Below the pieces are notes generated by a model. The model made no database searches and had not been told where the DNA came from. It was given only the letters and a program-made list of their open reading frames with translations. A program made the translations under genes and the position numbers. Shown in pieces: positions 19,543-28,355 of a stretch of 64,000 nucleotides of DNA; position 1 is the stretch's first letter, and the number at the start of each line of letters is the position of its first letter. This stretch comes from AP-15 sp963799085 (GTDB taxonomy: Bacteria > Pseudomonadota > Alphaproteobacteria > ATCC43930 > CGMCC-115725). The stretch spans positions 1 to 64,000 of the forward strand of contig CAWCWA010000010.1 in NCBI GenBank assembly GCA_963799085.1, read 5' to 3'.

Positions 19543-19932
19543 TTGACGAACCCAGCCCCAGGCTTTGCCGCAAAGCCCGACCATCGTGTCGATCTGCTCC
19601 CCGAGGAACGCCGTGTGCGCGTCGAATTCGCCGGCGCGGTCGTCGCCGACAGCCGCAATGCGTTGCGGGTCGAAGAAACCGGCCATCAACCGGTCCACTA
19701 CATTCCGGCCAAGGACGTGCGCCTCGACCTGCTGCACGCGACTAACCACCACACGAGCTGCCCTTACAAGGGCGAGGCCTCGTATTGGACGATCGAGGCG
19801 CCGGGCGCCGGCGACGCAAAGCGTTCGGAAAACGCGGTCTGGGCCTATCCGACCCCCTATGACGAAGTCCGGGGGCTTGCCGGCTACTACGCCTTCTACA
19901 CGAGCAGGGTCGATTCGGTCAGCGTTGGGTAG
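19543..19932 (+). CDS. DUF427 domain protein
   Basis: A 129-residue protein of the DUF427 family, small beta-rich cytosolic proteins of unknown biochemical role. Typical features: 'RRVRVEFAGAVVADSRNALR' near the start, 'YIPAKDVRLDLLHATNHH', 'TSCPYKGEASYWTI' and 'WAYPTPYDEVRGLAGYYAFY'. TTG 19543 is chosen because GGAGG lies at 19530 and it gives the family-length N-terminus. It ends 10 nt before the gamma-glutamyltransferase-like gene, so the two are probably co-transcribed. Confidence 0.87.
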   Translation: MTNPAPGFAAKPDHRVDLLPEERRVRVEFAGAVVADSRNALRVEETGHQPVHYIPAKDVRLDLLHATNHHTSCPYKGEASYWTIEAPGAGDAKRSENAVWAYPTPYDEVRGLAGYYAFYTSRVDSVSVG

Positions 19933-19942
19933 GGCCGGGTCG

Positions 19943-21499
19943 ATGCGCCTGACCCAGAACTGGGAGGTCCGCAAGCCTGCGGCCTTCTCGCGCAAAGGCG
20001 TCGTCGTCGCGCAGAACCGGACTGCGGCCGAGGCGGGCGTTGCGGTGCTGCAGGCGGGCGGCAGCGCGGTCGACGCCGTCGTCGCCACAGCGCTGGCTCT
20101 TGCCGTGGTCGAGCCTTGGAACAGCGGCCTCGGCGGCATCGGCTTCATGGTCGTGCATCAGGCCGGCGCCAGCCATGCCGAGACGGTCGATTTCGGACCG
20201 GTCGCGCCGGGCGGTCTCGATCCAGCGGCGTTTCCATTGACCGGCGGGACGCGCACGGAACTCTTCACCTGGCCGCAGGTCGAGGGCGACCGCAATATGC
20301 ACGGCCCGCTCTCCTTTGCGGTCCCGAGTGCGGTTCGCGGCTACGCGCTGGCCGTCGAGCGGTTCGGGCGCATGCCGTGGCGCGATTTGCTGGCGCCGGC
20401 GATCGGGTTGGCCGGCACCGGGTTGCCGGTCGACTGGTTCACGACCGTCAAGGTCGCGAGCGCCGCCGAGGATCTGCGCCGCTATGACGAGAGCCGGCGG
20501 GTCTGGCTGCCGGACGGTTTGCCGCCGGTCTGTCCGCCCGACCGCGACAGCCATTTCCTGCCGCTCGGCCGGCTCGCCGATACCCTTGAGCGCCTCGCCC
20601 ACGCCGGTCCCGAGGATTTCTATGCCGGCGACATCGCCGCCTCGATCGCGGCCGATACGCAGGCGGCGGGCGGGGTATTGTCGCGGCAGGATCTGGCGCA
20701 GTGCCGCGCGAATGTCTTGCCGGCATTCGACATTCCCTATCGCGGGGTGACGGTCGCGGCCGCTCCCGGCATGACCGCAGGGCCGACCCTCGCCGCGGTG
20801 CTGCGACGGCTCGGCCCGCAACAATTCGGCGTAACCCCCGACGCCGCCTATTTCGCGGCATTGGTCGAGGCCTTGCAGGCGGCCTATGTCGAGCGGCTCG
20901 ATCGGGCGGGCGATGTCGAAACCGTAACGCCGACCTCGACGACCCACATCACCGCTTCCGATCGCGAGGGGAGCGTCGCGGCGCTGACGACGACCCTGCT
21001 GTCCTCCTTCGGCAGCCGCTATGTGCTGCCCGGTACCGGGATCCTGATGAACAACGGCGTCATGTGGTTTGACCCGCGCCCCGGCCGGCCGAACTCGATG
21101 CTGCCTGGCAAGCGCGCGCTCACAAACATGTGTCCGATCATCGTCGCCCGCGACGGGCGTCCCTGGTTCGGCGCCGGCGCATCCGGCGGCCGGCGGATCA
21201 TGGCGGCGGTCCTGCAGATCATGAGCTTTGTCGTCGATTTCGGCATGGACCCGGAGACGGCGGCCCACCATCCGCGCATCGATGTCAGCGGTGGCGACCG
21301 CCTGGGCATCGACCAACGCATGCCGCCCGAGATCCGCAACCGGCTCACCTCTTTGCCGGGCGCTTCCATCGTCGAGCACACCACTTTCCCCAGCCGCTTT
21401 GCCTGTCCCAACCTGGTCGCGCGCGACGCTGCGGGCATGGCGACCGGCATCTCCGACGTGATGTCGCCGTGGTCGGGTGCGGTCGGCGAACCGGATTGA
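19943..21499 (+). CDS. Gamma-glutamyltransferase family protein
   Basis: A 518-residue Ntn-hydrolase related to gamma-glutamyltranspeptidase. It opens with 'RKPAAFSRKGVVVAQNRTAA', 'GGSAVDAVVATALALAVVEP' and 'SGLGGIGFMVVH'. The expected autocleavage/nucleophile Thr lies in 'PTSTTHITASDREGSVAALT', and the small subunit continues with 'GTGILMNNGVMWFDPRPGRP' and 'GASGGRRIMAAVLQIMSF'. There is no obvious signal peptide, so it may be cytoplasmic, like some GGT-like amidases. It follows DUF427 by 10 nt and precedes the EndoU-like gene by 3 nt, a tight operon. The substrate is unknown. Confidence 0.88.
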   Translation: MRLTQNWEVRKPAAFSRKGVVVAQNRTAAEAGVAVLQAGGSAVDAVVATALALAVVEPWNSGLGGIGFMVVHQAGASHAETVDFGPVAPGGLDPAAFPLTGGTRTELFTWPQVEGDRNMHGPLSFAVPSAVRGYALAVERFGRMPWRDLLAPAIGLAGTGLPVDWFTTVKVASAAEDLRRYDESRRVWLPDGLPPVCPPDRDSHFLPLGRLADTLERLAHAGPEDFYAGDIAASIAADTQAAGGVLSRQDLAQCRANVLPAFDIPYRGVTVAAAPGMTAGPTLAAVLRRLGPQQFGVTPDAAYFAALVEALQAAYVERLDRAGDVETVTPTSTTHITASDREGSVAALTTTLLSSFGSRYVLPGTGILMNNGVMWFDPRPGRPNSMLPGKRALTNMCPIIVARDGRPWFGAGASGGRRIMAAVLQIMSFVVDFGMDPETAAHHPRIDVSGGDRLGIDQRMPPEIRNRLTSLPGASIVEHTTFPSRFACPNLVARDAAGMATGISDVMSPWSGAVGEPD

Positions 21500-21502
21500 G
21501 GG

Positions 21503-22000
21503 ATGCGCGGCGGCCTCGCGCTTTGCGCGCTTCTGCTGATCGGTCTGACGGGTGGCTCGGCGCGCGAGGCGGCGCCGCCGCTTGTGGGCAAATGGACCCA
21601 GACCGGGCCGCCGATCAACTATCTCCACATCGCTGCGGGCGAGATCAACCGGCGCGGCGAGGCGATGGGCTACCATCACCGTTACGGCGGCGTCGATCCA
21701 CCCGGTTCTCGTGTCTTGCGCATCGTGCAGCCGCCGGACGCCAGCGGCGTCTACCGCGCCCGCGTCGCGATCCGTGACCCCGAGACCGGCGAGTGGATCG
21801 ACAAGCGCGCGCCCTCGACCTTTTTCCCCGACGCGATGACCGACGAGGATGTCGTCGCCGCGATCCTCGCGGCGTTCCATAGCGGGCAGCGCCGTCTCGA
21901 CGGCGAATTCGTCGGCGCCTCGGGGCATGGTTTCTCGATCGAGGGGTGGTACCAGAACAACCGCATCAACGCGGCCTACCCGTTGCGCGGCGTGCGATGA
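21503..22000 (+). CDS. Secreted EndoU-family (bacterial PF14436-type) nuclease
   Basis: A 165-residue protein with a Sec signal peptide (residues 1-20, 'LALCALLLIGLTGGSA'). The rest matches the pattern of bacterial EndoU domains usually found as toxin tips: 'LHIAAGEINRRGEAMGYHHR' (His42, His58/59), 'GVYRARVAIRDPETGEW', 'KRAPSTFFPDAMTDEDVVAA' (Lys101, S105-T106) and the closing 'INAAYPLRG' (Tyr159). EndoU enzymes cut RNA at U sites using two His and one Lys; all three classes of residue are available here. Unlike CdiA or polymorphic toxins, it is free-standing and has its own signal. Its TGA overlaps the ATG of the next small gene. Assignment is by remembered motif, not by search. Confidence 0.72.
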   Translation: MRGGLALCALLLIGLTGGSAREAAPPLVGKWTQTGPPINYLHIAAGEINRRGEAMGYHHRYGGVDPPGSRVLRIVQPPDASGVYRARVAIRDPETGEWIDKRAPSTFFPDAMTDEDVVAAILAAFHSGQRRLDGEFVGASGHGFSIEGWYQNNRINAAYPLRGVR

Positions 22001-22359
22001 GGGCGCGCGGCCTCATCACGGCGCGGATGCATCCCGAAGGCTATTTCGAAGGCCGCGCGGCGGCCGCCGGCGATCGGCGCGCCGCGTTGCTGGCTAGTTT
22101 TCTGCAAAGCGACGTACAGGGCGATCTCGACCACGCGCGGGCGCTCCTCGTCGAGATTGCCGCCGTCCTGCGCGGCGAAGCGTCTGGGCCCCCGCGGGTC
22201 GGCAACGCCTTTGCCGTCGACATCGCAGCCGATGGCGCCGTCATCCGAAATGCCGTGCTCGAAGGTGCCGCGCCCGAGCGCTTCACCCTGACCGAGTTGC
22301 GCCGGGCGCTCGAAACCTGGTCTGCGGCAATCGAGCGCGCCAGAAACACCGGCGATTGA
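21997..22359 (+). CDS. Small protein translationally coupled to EndoU; candidate immunity protein
   Basis: A 120-residue soluble protein without signal peptide, starting inside the stop codon of the EndoU-like gene (ATGA overlap). It has an N-terminal region 'GYFEGRAAAAGDRRAALLAS', then 'RVGNAFAVDIAADGAVIRN' and a helical end 'FTLTELRRALETWSAAIERA'. The 'GNAxxVDIxxDGAxI..L..FTLxELRRALExW' pattern resembles small alpha/beta immunity proteins of polymorphic-toxin loci. That resemblance is from memory and weak. Position, size, cytosolic nature and coupling support an immunity role; there is no direct evidence. Confidence 0.55.
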   Translation: MRARGLITARMHPEGYFEGRAAAAGDRRAALLASFLQSDVQGDLDHARALLVEIAAVLRGEASGPPRVGNAFAVDIAADGAVIRNAVLEGAAPERFTLTELRRALETWSAAIERARNTGD

Positions 22360-22415
22360 GCCCGCGGTGTCTCGGCCGTTGGGACAATTGTCGCGTTTGT
22401 GCGCATAGTGGGGGC

Positions 22416-23105
22416 ATGAACGACGTCTCCGAAGCGCCCGCCAAGAAGCGCCGCCCAATCGTCCGGCCGCGCGATGCGGCCTCGCTGATCGTGTTGCGCG
22501 GCAAGGGCAAGGACCTCGAGGTCCTGGCCGGCCGGCGCTCGCTCGAAGCGCGCTTCATGCCGGGCGTGTACGTCTTTCCCGGCGGCGCCATCGACCCGGA
22601 CGACCGCTCCGCCTGGTGCGTCGAGGCCGGGTCGGAAACCTTGGCGGCAAGGTTGATGCCGGCGGCGCGGGCCGCTTTGCGCGAAACCTGGGAAGAGGTC
22701 GGGCTGCTGCTCGGCCGGCCCGGCGCTCCCCCGTCGCCCGCCAGACCGCGACCGATCGAAGGCGCCTATCACGGACGCGGCCTCGTGGCGGCGGTGGACC
22801 TGTTAACCTATGTCGGCCGCGCGATCACGCCGTCGCATTCGTTTCGCCGCTTCAACACCCGCTTTTTCCTCGCCGATGGCGACGCCGTCTTGGACGCGCC
22901 GCAATCGGGCGCCGAGCTCGAGGATGTCGGCTGGCATCCGGTCGGCCGGCAGCCGCTCGAATCGTTCCGCGACGTCACCCGCTTCATGCTCGCCCGCGCG
23001 GTCGCCCTGCGCAACGGCGCCGCCGAAGGCGAGCCGCCGCTCTTCTACTGGGCCAAGAACGCCCGCCGCATCGGCGTCTGCCGGGAAGCCGCGCCGCAAT
23101 CATAG
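22416..23105 (+). CDS. Nudix hydrolase
   Basis: A 229-residue Nudix protein that likely hydrolyses a nucleoside-diphosphate-linked substrate. The Nudix box is visible as 'FPGGAID' (G56-G57) and, after a longer than usual spacer, 'RAALRETWEEVGLLLG' with R89, E90, E93, E94 and G96. Long-spacer Nudix enzymes of this size include the CoA-pyrophosphatase and NUDT19-like groups. The C-terminal half ('RFNTRFFLADGDA', 'LEDVGWHPVGRQPLESFRDV') is the regulatory/strand part. ATG 22416; the 56 nt gap from the preceding gene may hold its own promoter. Confidence 0.85.
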   Translation: MNDVSEAPAKKRRPIVRPRDAASLIVLRGKGKDLEVLAGRRSLEARFMPGVYVFPGGAIDPDDRSAWCVEAGSETLAARLMPAARAALRETWEEVGLLLGRPGAPPSPARPRPIEGAYHGRGLVAAVDLLTYVGRAITPSHSFRRFNTRFFLADGDAVLDAPQSGAELEDVGWHPVGRQPLESFRDVTRFMLARAVALRNGAAEGEPPLFYWAKNARRIGVCREAAPQS

Positions 23106-23778
23106 CTACCCCTTCAGGCGGCCCGCGGCGGCGCCTTGCCTCGTCGGCCAGCCGCCTTCCGTTCAGCCCCGGCAAACCGACATCGGTGAACAGCAGCGCG
23201 ATCTCCGGCTGATCATCGAGGATGCGCAACGCCGCCTCGCCCTCGGCGGCTTCGAACCCCCAATAACCGAGTGTCGAGAGAGCCTCGGCACTGTAGGTGC
23301 GGACATCGGGATCGTCCTCGACGAGCAATACCTCTTCGCCGCGGCTGGTCGTGATGGCGGGCGTGCTATCTTGATCGTCGTGCCGCAACCGGCTTCGCTG
23401 TACAGCTTGATGTGCCCGCCCGATTGCGAAGCCAAGTTTCCGACGTGTGTCGAGCGTCTGGCGCAATTCGGCAAACCTCTCATCGACTTCGGTCTGAAGC
23501 TGGGCGATGCGCTTCTGTTGGTTTGGGTTGTCGAGGGTCAGCCGGCGCAGTCGCGGGATGCGGTCCTGAGTTGCAAATCGGGGACGACGCCGACGGCGCG
23601 ATAAATCTCAAGGCCAGCCAGCGCCACCGTCGGCACCAGCACGAGCGCGAGCGCCGCCCAGACCCCCCGCCGAGCAAATTGACCGGTCCGCTGCGCTCGA
23701 CGGAATTTGCGACGTATCTCGGCCCGGCGCCTGGCCGGGTTGCGGCGGCGCGTCGGCGTCGAGCGTCGTATCGGTCAT
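23106..23778 (-). pseudogene. Hybrid histidine kinase remnant with internal deletion
   Basis: Reading the minus strand from ATG 23778: a cytoplasmic N-terminus, a transmembrane segment ('VWAALALVLVPTVALAGLEI'), then a CHASE3-like piece 'LRRLTLDNPNQQKRIAQLQ' and 'VDERFAELRQTLDTRR'. At about 23437-23445 the sequence jumps straight to the last part of a kinase ATPase domain, 'SQSGGHIKLYSEAGCGTTIK'. A receiver domain follows with 'EEVLLVEDDPDVRTYSAEAL' and 'LLFTDVGLPGLNGRRLADEA' (phospho-acceptor Asp in FTD). The whole DHp domain and most of the ATPase domain are missing. The receiver stops before its conserved Lys region, and at least two frame changes occur. It cannot make a working kinase. Confidence 0.78.
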
Positions 23779-23957
23779 CGGCGTCGCCCGCTCGAGGGTC
23801 AGGGACACAAGTTTGACGCCCGGCTCCGAGGAACGCCACCGATCAGTTTCAGGGCGCCCGCTACCGTGTGGAGGCGCCGAGCACCGGACGGCCAGCCGCC
23901 ACGGCTCGGGGCGAGGCAATCCGAGTGGCGGCGCCCTCGATACCGGGGTGAACGCAG

Positions 23958-25304
23958 CTAGGAGCGGCTGAAGCCTTCCAGTTCGGAGGCGGCCCAGTCG
24001 ATCGCGTCGTTGACCGACCTGCCCTCGACGATGCATTTGGCGATCATCTTGGTCGCCGTCGCCTGGGCGTAGATCTGGTTGGCGATGTTGGGTGGGGCCG
24101 GGCTGTAGGGGATCACCATCTCGACCTCGCCGCGCGGCGGATAGTGATAGACTGTGCCCTTGGGCGGGCTTTCCTCGGCCCAGGTCTTGAAATCGTGCAG
24201 ACCGGTGAAGGGCGGGATGTCGTAGCCCTTGCTCGCCGCCACGGTCTGCTCGACCGAGGAGGGTTGGGCGATGTAGCTCAATAGGCTCTTCGCCGCCGAT
24301 TTGTTTGGCGAGAAACTCCAGGTTCCCCAGAAGAACGGCACCGCCGCGTCGAACCGGCCCTTCGGCCCCTTCGGCGTCGGGAAGGTCCACAATTTCTCGG
24401 CGACCTTGGGGGCGTCGCGCACCGCCACCGCCCAGGCCGAGGGCGGGTTGAAGATCATCGCGCCCTGGCCCGAGATCAGCCACTTGTTGTTCGACGAATC
24501 GTCCCAGGCGAAGGCGTCCTTCGGCATGAACGGGCCAAGCTTCTTGAACCACTCCAACACCTGACGCGTGGCGTCGGATTTGACCGTGATGTTGCCTTCG
24601 GCGTCGACCAGAGCAGCGCCGTGGCTGCGCAGCACCGGGTCGACCCAGGCGACACCGTCATTGGTCACGCCCATCGCCAGACCGAACGGGTGACCCTCCT
24701 TGAAGCACTTCTCGGCGGCAACGAGAAAGTTGTCCCAGTTCCACGTCTCGGCCAAGGCCGGATCGGCGGGCTTGCCGGGCGGGTACATCTTGACGATGTC
24801 GATCCCGGCCACGTCCCTGAACAGGTCGATGCGCCCACAGGTCGGCAAGGTCGGGCTGCCGACGCAGGAAGGAACCGCAATCCAATGGCCCTTCTGCTTG
24901 GCGACGTATTCGATGCCCTTGCTGACGGGGCCATTGGTCTTGACCAGCGCGGCGATCACGTCATCGACCGGTTCGAGCTTGTCGGCCTGCGAAGCGGCCG
25001 CCCAGGCAAGAAAGGTCAGGATATCGTGGCCGGAGCGGGCCTGCGCTTCGGCCGCCTGCGTCAGGTTGAGCTTGTCGCCCTGCGAGGTGATGAAGTCGAT
25101 CGTGATGTCGACCTTTTCTTTCTCCGCCCAATCCTTGCAGAGCTTTATCAAGGCGTTGTTGGCGCCCGGCACCCAATGGTCCCAGAACCCGACCGAAAGC
25201 TTGCCGGCGGCAAAGGCGCCATGCACGAACGGCGCAGCGACTGCGGTGGTCGCCAGCGCTGCGGTCTGCAACACTCTGCGTCGGCTAAGACGAAACTCTT
25301 CCAT
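23958..25304 (-). CDS. ABC transporter substrate-binding protein (extracellular family 1 type)
   Basis: A 448-residue periplasmic binding protein with a twin-arginine-like signal ('LSRRRVLQTAALATTAVAAP'). The mature start is 'GKLSVGFWDHWVPGANNALI'. Cluster B/sugar-type features include 'EKVDITIDFITSQGDKLNL', 'WNWDNFLVAAEKCFKEGHPF', 'WDDSSNNKWLISGQGAMIFN' and 'GYDIPPFTGLHDFKTW'. It is clearly paralogous to the gene just upstream (25403-26746), sharing many long blocks. No permease or ATPase gene is nearby, so the transporter partner and ligand are unknown. It stops close to the kinase remnant on the same strand. Confidence 0.88.
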   Translation of the reverse strand: MEEFRLSRRRVLQTAALATTAVAAPFVHGAFAAGKLSVGFWDHWVPGANNALIKLCKDWAEKEKVDITIDFITSQGDKLNLTQAAEAQARSGHDILTFLAWAAASQADKLEPVDDVIAALVKTNGPVSKGIEYVAKQKGHWIAVPSCVGSPTLPTCGRIDLFRDVAGIDIVKMYPPGKPADPALAETWNWDNFLVAAEKCFKEGHPFGLAMGVTNDGVAWVDPVLRSHGAALVDAEGNITVKSDATRQVLEWFKKLGPFMPKDAFAWDDSSNNKWLISGQGAMIFNPPSAWAVAVRDAPKVAEKLWTFPTPKGPKGRFDAAVPFFWGTWSFSPNKSAAKSLLSYIAQPSSVEQTVAASKGYDIPPFTGLHDFKTWAEESPPKGTVYHYPPRGEVEMVIPYSPAPPNIANQIYAQATATKMIAKCIVEGRSVNDAIDWAASELEGFSRS

Positions 25305-25402
25305 GCGCTCCTCCCTGCTCAGGCAGCGCCCACGCGCCGCCCCACCCTTGATTGGCCTGCCGAAGGCCTTCTTATTACTCTAACGCAAGTTGCAGCGGCG
25401 TT

Positions 25403-26746
25403 CTACATCCGCATAAAGCCCTCGATTTCGCCGTTCGCCCAGTCGATCGCCTGATCGATCGATTTGCCGGCCTGCGTGCATTGTGCGATCATCTTGGTCA
25501 TCGTCGCCTGCGCGAACATCTGGTTGCCGACCGACAGCGGCGCCGGCGCGCCCGCGATCGAGGCAATCACGTCGCCGCGCGGCGGGTAGTTGTAGATCGT
25601 ACCCTTGGGCGGGGCCTCTTCTTCCCAGGTCTTGAAATCGTGCAGCCCGGCGAAAGGCGGGATGTCGTAACCCTTGCTCGCCTCGACCAGTTGCTGCACC
25701 TGCGGGCGCTGCGACAGGAACGTCAGCAAGCTCTTGGCGGCGGTCTTGTTCGGCGAAAAGCCCCAGATCGCCCAGAAGTTCGGGTTGCCCGGATCGAACC
25801 GGCCCTTCGGCCCTTTGGGCGAGGGGAAGGTCCACAATTGTTCGGCGACCTTTGGCGCGTCGCGCACCGCCACCGCCCAGGCCGATGGCGGGTTGAAGAT
25901 CAACGCCCCCTTGCCCGAGATCAGCCATTTGTTGTTGCTCGAATCATCCCAGGCAAAGACGTCGGCCGGCAGGACAGCGACCAATTTCTTGAACCATTCC
26001 AGCACCTGGCGCGTCTTGTCGGATTTGACCGTGATCTTCCCCTCCGCATCGACCAGTTCGGCGCCGTAGGCGTTGAACACCGCGCCCACCCAGTTGACCG
26101 AGTCGCCGGTCTGACCCAGCGGCAGACCGAAGGGATGGCCGGCCTTGAAGCATTTCTCAGCTGCGGTCAGGAAGAAATCCCAATTCCATTGGTCGGCGAG
26201 CGCCTTGTCGGGCGGCGCGCCGGCCGGATACATCTTCTGCAGGTCGAGGCCGACAACCTCCTTGAACTGGTCGATGCGGCTGCAGGGCGGCAACGTCAGG
26301 CTGCCGACCGTCGCCGGTACGGCGATCCAGTGGCTCTTGACCCTGCCAAGATATTCGTGGCCGGCGCTGACCGCCCCGTTCTCGGCGATCAACTGCTTCA
26401 TGATGTCGTCGACCGGCTCCAGATCGTCGGCCTTGGGCGAGGGGTACCAGGTCGGCATGCCGAGAATGTCGTGGCCGGAGCGCGCCTGCTGCTCGGCCGC
26501 GCCGGTCAACATCAATTTGTCGCCCTGCGAGGTGATGAAGTCGATCGTGATCTCGACCTTTTCCTTGTCCGCCCATTGATGGCAGAGCTTGGTCAAGGTG
26601 TCGTTGGCGCCCGGGATCCAGTGGTCCCAGAAGCCGACCGAAAGCTTGCCCGCAGCATGGGCGCCGCACCCGAACGGCAGGCCAATCGCGGTTGTCGCCA
26701 AGGCGGTGCCTAGCAGCGTGCGGCGGGAGAGGGGAGGCGTGCGCAT
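25403..26746 (-). CDS. ABC transporter substrate-binding protein, tandem paralog
   Basis: A 447-residue binding protein and the upstream member of the tandem pair. The Tat-like signal is 'PLSRRTLLGTALATTAIGLP', and the mature protein begins 'GKLSVGFWDHWIPGANDTL'. It shares with its neighbour 'VEITIDFITSQGDKL', 'WDDSSNNKWLISGKGALIFN' and 'GYDIPPFAGLHDFKTW', but differs through the middle, so the duplication is old enough to have diverged. ATG 26746 is chosen because GGAG precedes it and the signal peptide starts there; an upstream in-frame ATG would add an unlikely leader. Extracytoplasmic solute capture is inferred; the ligand is unknown. Confidence 0.88.
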   Translation of the reverse strand: MRTPPLSRRTLLGTALATTAIGLPFGCGAHAAGKLSVGFWDHWIPGANDTLTKLCHQWADKEKVEITIDFITSQGDKLMLTGAAEQQARSGHDILGMPTWYPSPKADDLEPVDDIMKQLIAENGAVSAGHEYLGRVKSHWIAVPATVGSLTLPPCSRIDQFKEVVGLDLQKMYPAGAPPDKALADQWNWDFFLTAAEKCFKAGHPFGLPLGQTGDSVNWVGAVFNAYGAELVDAEGKITVKSDKTRQVLEWFKKLVAVLPADVFAWDDSSNNKWLISGKGALIFNPPSAWAVAVRDAPKVAEQLWTFPSPKGPKGRFDPGNPNFWAIWGFSPNKTAAKSLLTFLSQRPQVQQLVEASKGYDIPPFAGLHDFKTWEEEAPPKGTIYNYPPRGDVIASIAGAPAPLSVGNQMFAQATMTKMIAQCTQAGKSIDQAIDWANGEIEGFMRM

Positions 26747-26920
26747 AACATACTCCGGAAATGACGTTTCGCGCGCATTATAGTCGGGGGACGGCGAAAT
26801 TGTCTGTTCGCATGAAACGCGACGCACAACTCAGCCTTGTTCCGCGCGGGATTGTCGAATGCCGCGAAACAACGCAATGTTGCTCGGCATTGCCGCATAA
26901 GGTTGGGGAGTTGCGCGCCG

Positions 26921-28114
26921 ATGAACGTCGATAAAGCCGTCAACATCGAAGACCTGCACCGGATGGCGAAGCGGCGTCTGCCGAAGATCGCCTTCGACTT
27001 CATCGAGGGCGGGCTCGAGGACGAGCGCGGGCTCGAAACCAATACTTCCGCCTTTCACAAGCACCAACTGCTGCCGCGCTACCTCGTCGACGTGTCGCAG
27101 CGCGACCAGTCGAAGATGATCTTCGGCCAGACCTTCGCGAGCCCGTTCGGGATTTCGCCGACCGGCGGCGCCGGCCTCTTCCGCTACCATGCCGATCTGA
27201 TGCTGGCCGAGGCGGCGCGCGACGCCAACATCCCCTACATCATGTCGGGCGCCAGCAATGATTCGATCGAGGCGGCGGCCAAGATCGCGCCCCACAACCA
27301 CTGGTACCAGCTCTACGCCGCGCGCGATCCCCAGATCAACGCCGACTTGATCCGCCGCACCGCCGACGCCGGGCTCGGCGCGCTGGTCCTGACCGTCGAC
27401 ACGCCGGTCGGCTCGAAGCGCGAGCGCAACATCCGGAACGGCTTTGCCAATATACGCGGCGGCCTGTTCCAGGCGTTGAGCCTGAAGCCCTCGATCCTGG
27501 CCGAGGCGCTGATCCATCCCGGCTGGATCGTCGAATATCTGAAGCGCGGCGGCGGGACACCGATGCTCGGCAACTGGCAGCCCTATGCGCCCGCCGGCGC
27601 GGATGCCGAGCAGGTCTACAAATACGCCTCCTCGGTGCGCCCGTTCAACGCCCAGACCTGGCGCGACCTCGAAGCCTACCGCAAGCTCTTCCCGCGGGCG
27701 CTCGTGGTCAAAGGTGTGATGAGCCCGGCCGACGCGTTGCGCTGCGTCGAGGTCGGCTGCGACGGCATCCTCGTGTCGAACCACGGCGGCCGCCAGCTCG
27801 ATCAGGCGCCGGGCTCGCTCGACGTATTGCCGGCGATCAGGGCCGCGGTCGGCGACAAGCTGACGCTGCTCCTCGACAGCGGTGTCAGGCGTGGCGCCGA
27901 CATCCTGATCGCGCTCTGCCTCGGCGCCGATTTCTGCTTCATGGGCCGTCCAACGCTCTATGGCGCAGCGGCGGGCGGTCTCGCCGGCGTCAAGAAGGCG
28001 ATCGACATCTTTGTGGGCGAGATCGATCTCGTGATGGGTCAGATCGGCTGCCCGAGCCTCGACCAGCTCGGCCCCGATTTCCTGTGGCACGACGACTGGC
28101 AGCGTAACCGCTGA
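26921..28114 (+). CDS. FMN-dependent 2-hydroxy-acid dehydrogenase/oxidase
   Basis: A 397-residue member of the lactate/mandelate dehydrogenase and glycolate oxidase family, which oxidises 2-hydroxy acids to 2-oxo acids with FMN. Family marks: 'AKRRLPKIAFDFIEGGLEDE', 'SPFGISPTGGAGLFRYHAD', 'YIMSGASNDSIE', 'HWYQLYAARDPQINADLIRR', 'LVLTVDTPVGSKRERNIRNG' and the catalytic-His signature 'ILVSNHGGRQLDQAPGSLD'. It ends with 'DSGVRRGADILIALCLGADF'. ATG 26921 gives the normal N-terminus. It is divergent from the SBP pair across 174 nt. Confidence 0.93.
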   Translation: MNVDKAVNIEDLHRMAKRRLPKIAFDFIEGGLEDERGLETNTSAFHKHQLLPRYLVDVSQRDQSKMIFGQTFASPFGISPTGGAGLFRYHADLMLAEAARDANIPYIMSGASNDSIEAAAKIAPHNHWYQLYAARDPQINADLIRRTADAGLGALVLTVDTPVGSKRERNIRNGFANIRGGLFQALSLKPSILAEALIHPGWIVEYLKRGGGTPMLGNWQPYAPAGADAEQVYKYASSVRPFNAQTWRDLEAYRKLFPRALVVKGVMSPADALRCVEVGCDGILVSNHGGRQLDQAPGSLDVLPAIRAAVGDKLTLLLDSGVRRGADILIALCLGADFCFMGRPTLYGAAAGGLAGVKKAIDIFVGEIDLVMGQIGCPSLDQLGPDFLWHDDWQRNR

Positions 28115-28355
28115 CCGGCGAGGCACATGTGAGTTTGGCGCACGAGGACGATCATGGCGCGAGTTAGTTGATGCTTAATCATCAACGATAGAATTGCCAT
28201 ATTCTTATCCCATCTTTCGTGACCGACGGTGACGCTCGGGAAGCCGGCGCCCGATCACGGAGGGATGGGGGTGCCTGTAGATTCCATGTGGAAACAGGTG
28301 GAGCGGCGGCCAAACGGCGCCTCGGGGCAAATCGCCCGGTAGATACGGAAGCGCG

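Noticed and set aside
19919..21928. A 669-codon open frame on the minus strand
   Set aside because: It is antisense to the gamma-glutamyltransferase-like and EndoU-like genes. In GC-rich DNA the opposite strand often stays open; its composition (Arg, Gly, Asp, His rich, no motifs) is typical of such shadows.
28167..28186. Palindrome GTTGAT-N8-ATCAAC considered as an FNR/FixK box
   Set aside because: The spacing is 8 rather than 4 nt, so it does not fit the consensus; it is kept only as an unexplained palindrome upstream of arfB.
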